9,133 nucleotides of DNA from CAYRJA01 sp964424455 (GCA_964424455.1 CAYRJA010000113.1:1-9133), one strand, 5' to 3'. Counted from the first letter of the stretch, positions 1 to 6,671 are shown. Made by a program: numbers and translations. The notes: generated by a model from the letters alone, not told the origin.

Positions 1-4
1 ATTT

Positions 5-21
5 CTAATGACCGTCATTAG
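5..21. repeat. Small perfect palindrome downstream of the transposase gene
   Basis: CTAATGAC at 5-12 is the exact reverse complement of GTCATTAG at 14-21, separated by one base. It lies 29 bases past the stop codon of the minus-strand transposase gene. No T-run follows it on either strand, so it is a poor intrinsic terminator. It could be a degenerate flanking hairpin of the transposase locus or a chance palindrome; its sequence is unlike the GC-rich hairpins at 676-703 and 1156-1183. Confidence 0.35.
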
Positions 22-50
22 GATTGGTGGTTCTATTGAATAATTTGGGT

Positions 51-638
51 TTATTTGTCCTGTTCATTCCATCTTTTCCTCTGCCAATGTACTAAAGGTA
101 TGGGATAATCATTTATATTTCCCTCTTCATAAAACCGCGCGGATGAATGTTTATAGTCCGATGCCCTTTCTACGAAATGCCATCTTGGGTGAATTGGGTT
201 ATTGTGCATATAGGTTAACTTCTGCTGAATAAAATAATCGTTGTAACACCTCTTTATATCAAATGAATCTTCAAACACGCGATGCCGTTGATTTTTCTTC
301 TTGTCTCGCTCTGTGATTCCTTTTTTCATTTCAAGTAATGTCTCATTTCTGCCTGATTGCTCATACCGTTCTACTATATCGTAAGCCATAAATCGTTTTA
401 GATTCCCAACGAGGTTTTTCAGCTTCCCGTTTTCTTCTTTATGATAGTTAAGCAAATGAATATGGTTGGGCATAATCACATAGCCGCAAATCGTTTCTCC
501 TTTCTTGATGAAATTATTCAGGTGTTTGTAAACGCTGTCGTACATTTTCAATTCTTCATACATGCTCATCCATTTGTAACAGGTGAAAGTGATGAAGTAA
601 AAACCATTCGTGTTTTCTATTTCGGTTTTGGTGGACAC
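51..638 (-). CDS. REP-associated tyrosine transposase (RAYT, Y1 HUH family), complete copy
   Basis: This 195-residue protein belongs to the Transposase_17 / Y1_Tnp (IS200-like) superfamily, whose members cut and rejoin single-stranded DNA next to hairpins. The HUH metal-binding motif is H59-I60-H61 within VIMPNHIHLL. The usual C-terminal family signature appears as TYMHNNPI followed by ERASDYKHSSA; Y143 in this stretch is the probable nucleophile, by analogy with the family's Y-x-H-x-N-P motif. Length is normal for the family. The start is GTG: the frame has no upstream ATG before an in-frame TAA, and the N-terminal NGFYFITFTCYKW fits the first strand of the fold. A GC-rich hairpin (676-703) lies 37 bases upstream, as expected for a RAYT and its REP-like target. 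The first 136 residues are duplicated in the fragment just upstream. RAYTs are often domesticated single-copy genes, so this one may act on scattered repeats rather than move itself. Confidence 0.9.
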   Translation of the reverse strand: MSTKTEIENTNGFYFITFTCYKWMSMYEELKMYDSVYKHLNNFIKKGETICGYVIMPNHIHLLNYHKEENGKLKNLVGNLKRFMAYDIVERYEQSGRNETLLEMKKGITERDKKKNQRHRVFEDSFDIKRCYNDYFIQQKLTYMHNNPIHPRWHFVERASDYKHSSARFYEEGNINDYPIPLVHWQRKRWNEQDK

Positions 639-710
639 AGTGGCAAGATAAAAGTTACTGTGTTACTATTTCAACGCGGGGTTCGCGAAAAGCGTAACCC
701 CGCTGGGACA
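231..710. repeat. 480-bp tandem direct duplication, left copy
   Basis: This segment is followed immediately by a second copy at 711-1190. Reading them side by side, I see one difference (G707 versus A1187). The unit contains the 5' two thirds of the transposase gene, its start codon and the upstream hairpin. One edge lies inside the transposase codons after residues NDYF. The other lies seven bases beyond the foot of the hairpin. Confidence 0.95.
676..703. repeat. REP-like GC-rich hairpin upstream of the intact RAYT
   Basis: GCGGGGTT (676-683) pairs with AACCCCGC (696-703), and CGC (684-686) pairs with GCG (692-694). This gives an 11-bp stem with one bulged T at 695 and a GAAAA loop. A bulged GC-rich stem beside a RAYT gene is typical of REP-like targets. 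There is no T-tract, so it is not a standard terminator. On the minus strand it contains GCGGGGTTA, close to the GCAGGGTTA core of the 190-bp elements elsewhere in this window. Confidence 0.75.
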
Positions 711-716
711 AAAATA
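709..716 (-). promoter_or_regulatory. Possible new -7 box created at the duplication joint
   Basis: On the minus strand the joint reads TATTTTTG, an exact match to the Bacteroidota -7 consensus TAnnTTTG, about 70 bases upstream of the intact transposase start. A TTTG that might serve as the -33 box lies about 23 bases further upstream, which is slightly too far. In AT-rich DNA this could be chance. Confidence 0.25.
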
Positions 717-1190
717 ATCGTTGTAACACCTCTTTATATCAAATGAATCTTCAAACACGCGATGCCGTTGATTTTTCTTCTTGTCTCGCTCTGTGATTCC
801 TTTTTTCATTTCAAGTAATGTCTCATTTCTGCCTGATTGCTCATACCGTTCTACTATATCGTAAGCCATAAATCGTTTTAGATTCCCAACGAGGTTTTTC
901 AGCTTCCCGTTTTCTTCTTTATGATAGTTAAGCAAATGAATATGGTTGGGCATAATCACATAGCCGCAAATCGTTTCTCCTTTCTTGATGAAATTATTCA
1001 GGTGTTTGTAAACGCTGTCGTACATTTTCAATTCTTCATACATGCTCATCCATTTGTAACAGGTGAAAGTGATGAAGTAAAAACCATTCGTGTTTTCTAT
1101 TTCGGTTTTGGTGGACACAGTGGCAAGATAAAAGTTACTGTGTTACTATTTCAACGCGGGGTTCGCGAAAAGCGTAACCCCGCTGGAACA
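711..1190. repeat. 480-bp tandem direct duplication, right copy
   Basis: This is the second unit of the tandem pair and holds the truncated transposase and the second hairpin. Similarity stops within two bases of 1190, where unique sequence leading to the delta-60 gene begins. The near-perfect identity implies a very recent event. A read-mapping check is needed to exclude an assembly artefact, although the single mismatch argues for two real copies. Confidence 0.95.
1156..1183. repeat. REP-like hairpin, second copy
   Basis: This is identical to the hairpin at 676-703, 480 bases away: an 11-bp stem with one bulged T and a GAAAA loop. It lies 37 bases upstream of the truncated transposase and about 50 bases downstream of the delta-60 gene stop at 1236, so in a read-through transcript it would also form near the 3' end of that message. 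It is probably the ancestral hairpin, because its outer flank is unique sequence. Confidence 0.75.
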
Positions 1191-1217
1191 AAGTATCTGA
1201 TTTAGCAGCAGACAAAA
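1189..1217 (-). promoter_or_regulatory. Possible Bacteroidota-type promoter for the RAYT region
   Basis: On the minus strand, TTTTG (1217-1213) is followed 17 bases later by TACTTTG (1195-1189). This resembles the TTTG / TAnnTTTG arrangement but is one base short in the -7 box. It lies upstream of the hairpin and about 70 bases from the GTG start of the truncated copy. It is only a consensus resemblance. Confidence 0.25.
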
Positions 1218-1235
1218 GAAGGTTTGCGTTCACAT

Positions 1236-2867
1236 TTATTGTTTCATTATCTTAATATTCTGCTTGCACTTCCCATTACTGATACTCAAAATATAATTTC
1301 CTGCCGTTAAAGCAGAAGAAAATTGCAATACATCCTTATGCTCTCCTTGCATTCTTGTTTCATTTGATATAAATGTTTGGACTTGCCTGCCAAGCATATC
1401 ATATAATACTATGCTGAGTTTTTCATCCTTAGTAAGTTTATATTGTAACATTGCTTCTGAATGAATAGGATTAGGATAAATAAGAAACGGACAATTTTCA
1501 TTGCGAAAATCAAGAAGCCCAAGATTTAGCCCTGAAAGAAAACGCAACACTACCATTCCATGATGATCTGACCAACCTGCTGCTACTATTCTTCCGTCGG
1601 ATTGAAAAGTAACAGATGAAAAACTATTATCATCCGTATTGTCAATTTTTGTTATTACATATCCGTTTACACCAAAACTACTATCAAGTGAACCATCTTT
1701 ATTATAGCGAATCAATACAAAATCTCTTGGATTATAATAGCCAAAATCACCAGCTAAAATAATTTTCTCATCTGTCTGTAAACAAATAGAATTGATTTGA
1801 CTAAATGCCCATTTTGATTCAATCGTTTCAACTTTACCTTTATTCCCAAAACCACTGTCTATAGAGCCATCCGCGTTATAACGAATAAATCGAATAAAAG
1901 AATTCGTATCGGTGCTTATCCAGACATTGTTGGCTATAATTAGCTTCCCGTCGCGTTGTATAGCAATACCCAAAGCACCACCATCTTCTATCTGAGTTCC
2001 ATTACTGACGCACCCGGGAAGAAAGCAGGTAATTACTTTGCCACCAATGCCAAAGCTATTATCTAACGTGCCATCTGAATTAAAACGGGCGATTATTGGG
2101 AACCCCTCATTATCATTATTAGAATTCCATCCTGCCGTTCCGCCACAAACAATTATCTTTCCATCTTGCTGAATAGCAATATCTCCGGGTCCGCAGGATC
2201 GGGCGCCAAAATCCAAAGTTACTTTTCCTCCAGTACCAAAAGTATTATCTAAAGTGCCATCCGTATTGTACCGAACGATACCAATTTTTGTTGTTGCATG
2301 ACCTTGCGAAATTAAATTCACTACCTGTCCAATCTGAATAATTTGCTGGTTTTTTTGAACAGCAATTTTATATCCCATAAAGATATTTCCGTCATCATTA
2401 AAATAGGTAAATACAGTACCTGTGCCATTAAAAGATTTATCTATTGTTCCGTCTGTATTGAATCGGGTTAAGGAATAAACCACGGTATGCGTATCAGGGT
2501 CACGGCAATCACCGCTTACTAATATTTTACCATCTTCCTGAAGCGCAATATATCCTCCTTCATTTACGCCAGCTCCAATATGCTGATAAACTTTGCCACT
2601 ATTTCCAAAGCTTTTATCAATAGCCCCGTTTGTATTATACCTCACAATTACAAAGCCGTCAGATGAATTTAAATCACCTAATCCGCCGATTACAATTTTA
2701 TTATCCTTTTGAATTACTACTGTATTAGCATCGGTATAGCCTTGAAAAGCAAATTCGCCAATACCGGAAAAGTTAAAACTGCTATCTATTGTACCTGCTT
2801 GAGAAAAAGCATTGAAAAAATTCCCACTAAACAATAAGAATAAAAAAAATCCAAATTGAGTCCTCAT
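1236..2867 (-). CDS. Secreted delta-60 repeat protein with T9SS sorting domain (copy A)
   Basis: This 543-residue protein starts with a Sec signal peptide (hydrophobic residues 5-19; likely cut near AFS/Q, residues 20-23). Seven delta-60-type repeats follow, recognisable by I-x-x-Q-x-D-G-K-I-x-x-x-G at about 51, 107, 168, 230, 301, 361 and 419, and by the linking phrase RYNxDGSLDxSFGxxGKV. Seven repeats with a final strand MVVLRFLSG suggest a seven-bladed beta-propeller. Residues 459-543 form a type-A T9SS sorting domain (IYPNPI, LYDMLGRQV, GNYILSI), so the protein should be exported, cross the outer membrane and be attached to the surface or released. The ligand is unknown. The start is ATG, 12 bases after the stop of the 123-residue ORF, suggesting co-transcription. 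It is a clear paralogue of the protein at 3289-4908: in the last 83 residues I count 62 identities. Confidence 0.92.
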   Translation of the reverse strand: MRTQFGFFLFLLFSGNFFNAFSQAGTIDSSFNFSGIGEFAFQGYTDANTVVIQKDNKIVIGGLGDLNSSDGFVIVRYNTNGAIDKSFGNSGKVYQHIGAGVNEGGYIALQEDGKILVSGDCRDPDTHTVVYSLTRFNTDGTIDKSFNGTGTVFTYFNDDGNIFMGYKIAVQKNQQIIQIGQVVNLISQGHATTKIGIVRYNTDGTLDNTFGTGGKVTLDFGARSCGPGDIAIQQDGKIIVCGGTAGWNSNNDNEGFPIIARFNSDGTLDNSFGIGGKVITCFLPGCVSNGTQIEDGGALGIAIQRDGKLIIANNVWISTDTNSFIRFIRYNADGSIDSGFGNKGKVETIESKWAFSQINSICLQTDEKIILAGDFGYYNPRDFVLIRYNKDGSLDSSFGVNGYVITKIDNTDDNSFSSVTFQSDGRIVAAGWSDHHGMVVLRFLSGLNLGLLDFRNENCPFLIYPNPIHSEAMLQYKLTKDEKLSIVLYDMLGRQVQTFISNETRMQGEHKDVLQFSSALTAGNYILSISNGKCKQNIKIMKQ

Positions 2868-2879
2868 GTAATGCTTATT

Positions 2880-3251
2880 TTAGGGATGAATAACCGGAAC
2901 TAATTTTCGTTGAATTACATCATTGCTTCTTAAATCCAATACTTCCATCATAATCATGCCTTGGGGAAGGTTATTAATTTCGATTTTCTGCTGCTCAATC
3001 AAGTAATAATTTGAAATTGCTGTTCCATCCATGAATTTCAAAGTTACTGATATTTCTGAAGGAAAATTATTTTTGATGAATAAATTCCCTCCCGATGGTG
3101 ATGGGTAAATTTCAACAGCATTGTCAATTATTTGAATTGAACTACTATTAGGTTTGTCTTCTAACCTGAAGCAATAATCCGGTACTGATGTAGTACCGGA
3201 CAAACCGGCTTCAGGTGATTCGTAGCAACTCGTTACAAATTTAACTTTCAC
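2880..3251 (-). CDS. 5'-truncated remnant: stand-alone T9SS sorting-domain ORF
   Basis: These 123 residues are homologous to residues 278-400 of the protein at 4920-6122; I count about 27 differences in 122 aligned positions. They contain the end of the preceding domain (CYESPEAGLSGTTSVPDYC) and the complete sorting domain (IYPSPSGGNLFI to KLVPVIHP), but no signal peptide and no cargo domain. The only start in this region is GTG at the exact point where the homologue continues; in this frame the reading stays open only ~16 codons further up before a stop. It is a remnant of the tandem duplication described at 1236-3280, joined just after the stop of the upstream delta-60 gene. The frame has stayed open despite substantial divergence, so expression is possible, but without a signal peptide it could not be secreted as a T9SS substrate. 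Confidence 0.6.
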   Translation of the reverse strand: MKVKFVTSCYESPEAGLSGTTSVPDYCFRLEDKPNSSSIQIIDNAVEIYPSPSGGNLFIKNNFPSEISVTLKFMDGTAISNYYLIEQQKIEINNLPQGMIMMEVLDLRSNDVIQRKLVPVIHP

Positions 3252-3288
3252 ATTGTATGATGGACTTGAATAAAGAAAAGTGTAACAT

Positions 3289-4908
3289 TCAATCCTTCAA
3301 AATTTTCACCGCTTGTGTGCTCTTTCCGTTACTAATACTTAAAATATAATTACCTGTTGTTAAAATAGAAGAAAACTGTAACACCTCTTTATGCTCTCCC
3401 TGTGTTCTTGTTTCGTTGGTAACAAATGTTTGCGCTTGCCTGCCGAGCATATCATATAAAACTATACTGAGTTTTTCATCTTGTAGAAGAGTGTACTGTA
3501 GCACTGCCTGTGCTCCGATTGGATTAGGATAAATAAGTATAGGATTTTCTTTTAAAGATAAATCTATTACCCCAACATTTAAACCAGAAAGAAAACGGAG
3601 TACAACCATACCATGTTTATTTGAAGAACCTGCGGCTACTATTTTTCCATCAGACTGCATCGCAACTGAAAGAAAACTGTTATTATCAGTGCTATCGATT
3701 TTTTTTATTACATATCCGTTTGTACCAAAGCTACTGTCAAGAGACCCGTTAATGTTATAGCGGGTTAAAAAGAAATCATAAGGATTTCCTCCACCCCATT
3801 CTCCAGCTATTATAATTTTTCCATCTTGCTGGAGGCAGGTTGAGTAAATATTAGCTCCTCCCAATGGCTGAATAGTTTCAACTTTACCATTATTCCCAAA
3901 AGTGCTATCAAGAGAACCATTGGAATTATAACGAGCAAAACGAAGGAAAGAATTAGCAGTATCTGAACTTATCCAAACATTTCCAATCAAAATAATTTTT
4001 TTATCAGGCTGAATAGTTAAAGCACCTGCTCCACCTGTTTCAAAATATTTTCCGGAAATACATCCAGGAAGAAAACAGGTAATTACTTTTCCGTTGTTAC
4101 CAAAACTTTCGTCAAGGGTACCGTCAATATTAAATCTTGCCATCGCAAAAAATGATTCATTGATATTGTTTAAATTCCATCCTTGAGTTGCTCCACAAAC
4201 AACAATTTTTCCATCGCTTTGTATAGTAATGTCTCTTAGCCAAGATAACGACGAAGCAAAATCAACAATTACCTTTCCTTTATCACCAAAACTACTATCA
4301 ATGATTCCATTTGAATTGTAACGAACTATCCCGCCTTTAGTTGGATTTGTTCCAGAACTATAAATATTACCAATTTGAATAATCTTTTGGTCATTCTGAA
4401 CGGTAACACTACCGCCCTGAAAAAAATCACCTTCAAGTGTAAATAGACTGAAGACTGTTCCCATTCCATTAAAAGTTTTGTCCAATGTTCCATCACTATT
4501 GAAGCGAGATAAAGAATAAGCAAGATAATGGGTATCAGGGTCATAACAATCACCTGCTATCAATATTTTGCCATCTTTTTGCAACGCAATATATCCGCCT
4601 TCATCTGTACCATATCCAATGTGCTGATACATCTTTCCCTCAGTGCCAAAACCATTATCTAAACTACCGTCAATGTTATATCTTACTAAAGCAAAAGAGG
4701 TAGAGACATTAGTCGGATTATAGGTTCCACCAATTACTATTTTACCATCTACTTGAATTGCTAATGAAATTGCTCCTGAACCCTCGAAAGAAAAAGTTCC
4801 TATACCATTCAAGTTAAAGCTACTATCAGGAGTTCCGGGTTGTGAAAAGATTTTAGGGCAAACCCCTATGAAAAATAAGCAAAAAAAAAGTCCAAAAATA
4901 TTTTTCAT
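3289..4908 (-). CDS. Secreted delta-60 repeat protein with T9SS sorting domain (copy B)
   Basis: This 539-residue paralogue of the protein at 1236-2867 has the same architecture: a Sec signal peptide (MKNIFGLFFCLFFIG, probable cut near IFS/Q), seven delta-60 repeats (LAIQVDGKIVIGG, IALQKDGKILIAG and five more) and a type-A T9SS sorting domain beginning at ILIYPNPI. I prefer the ATG at 4908 over the TTG one codon earlier. It starts 11 bases after the stop of the 400-residue gene, so the two are probably co-transcribed, matching the 123-residue ORF/copy A pair. A seven-bladed propeller displayed on the surface is inferred; binding partner unknown. Pairs of similar but diverged surface proteins may reflect diversification of the exposed face, because the sorting domain is well conserved between them. 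Confidence 0.92.
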   Translation of the reverse strand: MKNIFGLFFCLFFIGVCPKIFSQPGTPDSSFNLNGIGTFSFEGSGAISLAIQVDGKIVIGGTYNPTNVSTSFALVRYNIDGSLDNGFGTEGKMYQHIGYGTDEGGYIALQKDGKILIAGDCYDPDTHYLAYSLSRFNSDGTLDKTFNGMGTVFSLFTLEGDFFQGGSVTVQNDQKIIQIGNIYSSGTNPTKGGIVRYNSNGIIDSSFGDKGKVIVDFASSLSWLRDITIQSDGKIVVCGATQGWNLNNINESFFAMARFNIDGTLDESFGNNGKVITCFLPGCISGKYFETGGAGALTIQPDKKIILIGNVWISSDTANSFLRFARYNSNGSLDSTFGNNGKVETIQPLGGANIYSTCLQQDGKIIIAGEWGGGNPYDFFLTRYNINGSLDSSFGTNGYVIKKIDSTDNNSFLSVAMQSDGKIVAAGSSNKHGMVVLRFLSGLNVGVIDLSLKENPILIYPNPIGAQAVLQYTLLQDEKLSIVLYDMLGRQAQTFVTNETRTQGEHKEVLQFSSILTTGNYILSISNGKSTQAVKILKD

Positions 4909-5312
4909 CAAATTCCATTTTACGGTCTAATGATTGGAACTAATTTACGCTCAATTATTCTATTGCTTCTTAAGTCTAAAATTTCAATCATAATCATACC
5001 CTGATCAAGATTATTAATTTCGATTTTTTGTTCTTTGTTCAAGTTATAATTTGAAATAACTACTCCGTTTATGAATTTCAAAGTTACAGATATTTTAGAC
5101 GAAAGATTATTTTCAATGAATAAATTCCCACCAGACGGGGATGGGTAAATTTTAACAGCTTTGTCAATTGTTTGAATCGAACTGCTGTCAGATTTGTCTT
5201 CTAACCTGAAGCAATAATCCGGTACCGAGGTAGTGCCGGATAAACCGGCTTCGGGCGATTCATAACAACTCATTACATACTTGACTTTTACATTATAGGA
5301 AGGATATAAGTA
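3289..5312. repeat. Diverged ~2.04-kb tandem duplication, unit B
   Basis: This is the partner of the unit at 1236-3280. It includes delta-60 copy B and the last ~123 codons of the 400-residue gene. Similarity to unit A fades around 5300-5312, inside codons for the sequence just before PSYNVKVK. Near this edge the units differ by an apparent one-base indel. Unit B keeps the full-length upstream gene, so it represents the ancestral arrangement at that edge. Confidence 0.8.
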
Positions 5313-6122
5313 AAGAATGTTATTACTTATACTGCCGTCGTAATCATCTCCTTCATCAAAACTCCATGTTGCTCCTCCATCATAGCTCCAATAATATCCC
5401 AATGCATTGGGAACAGCATCTACCCAAAAGTGGTAATAATCACAATAGCGGGATAAATGAATTGTTGGTGCAGAAGGAGAAAAATCGCCCTGAATGGTTG
5501 CGGGACTTGAATATGTTACATTTCCTGAGCGGCAACCATTATTTATGGCTTGGACATAAATGGGACCATAATGTGATGATGAACTTGGATTAGTGGAAGT
5601 ATAGCAAGAACTTCCAAAGTTTGCCCAAGTAAAACCATCATAAAATTTATAATCATCAGCATTTTCAACAAGAGGATTTACGCAAATCTTGTAGTAGCAA
5701 TCAGCCAACTCTTCAAAATCCCAAGTAGGTGTAGAAAGAGATAAAGGAGAAAGGGCACCACTAATAACTATCGGAATAACATGCATTACTTTCTTACCAC
5801 GCGGAGGTGTTACAGTGAGTGTAATATTATAACTGCCGGAAGTAAGACCATGAAAATAACATTTGCTTCCATGCTCAGCAGATATGTCCCATGTAATATT
5901 ATTAGGATCTATAACCAAATCTGAACTTGATGATGTCCAGTTGTAAGATGCACCCTGAATGTATTGTGTTTCGATATGATAACCGTAAGTTGCTGAATTC
6001 GATGCTGGAAATTCAGAAGGAGAATATGGAAGCCCCCAATTATTGCCACAGCAATTATTTTCACAATCATCATTTACAAAGTAATAGTTAAATAAATCTT
6101 CTTCCTTTTGCCAGACTTGCAA
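4920..6122 (-). CDS. PKD/Ig-like protein with T9SS sorting domain, probably 5'-truncated
   Basis: This is 400 residues from the only available start, a TTG. Residues ~44-121 look like a PKD/Ig-type beta-sandwich (SYNWTSSSSD, ITWDIS, GLTSGSYNITLTV). A second Cys-rich region (~130-305, with CYYKICV, CRSGNVTY, YCDYYHFW) is not recognised. Residues ~322-400 form a T9SS sorting domain (IYPSPSGGNLFI to KLVPIIRP). There is no signal peptide, although a T9SS substrate needs one. The frame stays open for 58 codons above the TTG, as far as the TAG at 6297-6299 inside the repeat element at 6223-6415, with no ATG, GTG or TTG on the way. The original N-terminus therefore seems to be lost, perhaps through arrival of that element. 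The gene is probably non-functional or reduced, though its body is intact. Eight or more cysteines near the N-terminus (DDCENNCCGNN) are unusual and could pair in an extracellular protein. Confidence 0.65.
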   Translation of the reverse strand: MQVWQKEEDLFNYYFVNDDCENNCCGNNWGLPYSPSEFPASNSATYGYHIETQYIQGASYNWTSSSSDLVIDPNNITWDISAEHGSKCYFHGLTSGSYNITLTVTPPRGKKVMHVIPIVISGALSPLSLSTPTWDFEELADCYYKICVNPLVENADDYKFYDGFTWANFGSSCYTSTNPSSSSHYGPIYVQAINNGCRSGNVTYSSPATIQGDFSPSAPTIHLSRYCDYYHFWVDAVPNALGYYWSYDGGATWSFDEGDDYDGSISNNILYLYPSYNVKVKYVMSCYESPEAGLSGTTSVPDYCFRLEDKSDSSSIQTIDKAVKIYPSPSGGNLFIENNLSSKISVTLKFINGVVISNYNLNKEQKIEINNLDQGMIMIEILDLRSNRIIERKLVPIIRP

Positions 6123-6222
6123 ATATTTTATTTCAAAATCTCGTCTAAAGTTACCCCCTTCTTTTGTTCCAACATTGACATTTTTAAGATTGTGAGTCGG
6201 ATCTGGGTTCCATCCAAGTGAA

Positions 6223-6415
6223 TTCCTCTCCCGCAGGGTTAATCCTGAGCGCGGTTTTAAAGCAAGGCAGGATAACCTTGCGGTTAAGGAGTAACACTAC
6301 TCATTGCAAGAGCTAAAATAGTGTTTCCTGTTGATTACCATACTCGTATTGATTACCGCAGGGTTATTCCCCAAAGCAAAAAGGCATCGCGGGAATTAAC
6401 CCTGCGGGGGAGGAA
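6223..6415. mobile_element. ~193-bp palindromic BIME/MITE-like element, copy 1
   Basis: The ends 6223-6245 and 6393-6415 are inverted repeats matching at 21 of 23 positions, starting TTCCTC. Inside, each arm is itself a hairpin. In the left arm, CCGCAGGGTTAATCC (6231-6245) pairs with GGATAACCTTGCGG (6270-6283). In the right arm, CCGCAGGGTTATTCCC (6356-6371) pairs with 6391-6407. A central hairpin pairs AACACTA (6293-6299) with TAGTGTT (6319-6325), and GATTACC occurs twice beside it. No ORF of note and no obvious target-site duplication is present. Two further copies are in the window, and the distal ~120 bases are identical between copies 1 and 2, so spread was recent. It is non-autonomous; the mobilising enzyme is unknown, with the RAYT at the left of the window as a candidate. 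Confidence 0.85.
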
Positions 6416-6671
6416 GATTTTGCACATAAAATGCTGTGTTATAAACATTATCAAATAATAATCCGGCATAACCTCAGATTCTTTGGAGCAAGTTGTCAGT
6501 CAAAGAAATAAAGTAAACATGATATATGTTCATTAGAAAGACAGCTTAGGAAGTGTTACAGTAAAGTGGGTGTTACAGTATTGAATATCAATAGATGGAC
6601 TCGAACATAAAAAGAAAAACCATAACCAAACTGCTCCTTCTTTTTATCTCTACATCCTGGTATCTTTCCTT
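6416..6671. other. Intergenic region without recognised gene
   Basis: Between element copy 1 and the phospholipase D gene stop I see no coding sequence. An 11-base direct repeat GTGTTACAGTA occurs at 6553-6563 and 6570-6580 (17-base period); with only two copies its meaning is unclear. No intrinsic terminator was recognised downstream of the phospholipase D gene; the element's hairpins may mark the transcript end instead. Confidence 0.5.

Larger units (their letters stand above)
666..1118 (-). pseudogene. 3'-truncated duplicate of the RAYT
   Basis: Residues 1-136 match the intact transposase, ending at NDYF, and are followed by 14 foreign residues (CPSGVTLFANPALK) read through the hairpin of the next copy. 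The HUH motif (H59, H61) is kept. The C-terminal helix with TYMHNNPI and the probable catalytic tyrosine is lost, so it should not be able to form the covalent DNA intermediate. The start is GTG, as in the intact copy. It is a by-product of the 480-bp tandem duplication. If translated, it could still bind DNA or dimerise with the intact enzyme and interfere with it, but that is speculation. Confidence 0.85.
1236..3280. repeat. Diverged ~2.04-kb tandem duplication, unit A
   Basis: Unit A is the end of the PKD/sorting gene (2880-3251) plus delta-60 copy A. It corresponds in order and orientation to unit B at about 3289-5312. The offset is 2040 bases at the sorting-gene stops and 2053 at the delta-60 stops. 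The joint lies around 3280-3288, where similarity to unit B ends a few bases before the stop codon of delta-60 copy B. Boundaries are approximate because the copies have diverged. Confidence 0.8.

Noticed and set aside
441..746. Plus-strand ORF (and its repeat at 921-1205) antisense to the transposase
   Set aside because: It is the antisense shadow of the RAYT gene, duplicated with it; its tail is read through the hairpin and it resembles no known family.
4326..4553. 75-codon minus-strand ORF in another frame of delta-60 copy B
   Set aside because: It overlaps a well-supported repeat protein on the same strand and has no recognisable features.
5366..5593. Plus-strand ORF of 75 codons
   Set aside because: It lies wholly antisense to the PKD/sorting-domain gene and has a low-complexity composition rich in H and N derived from the opposite strand.
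6590..6615. GTTCGAGTCC on the minus strand, resembling a tRNA T-loop
   Set aside because: The flanking bases do not form a T-stem and no acceptor, D or anticodon arm is present, so it is neither a tRNA nor a supported tRNA-derived attachment site.
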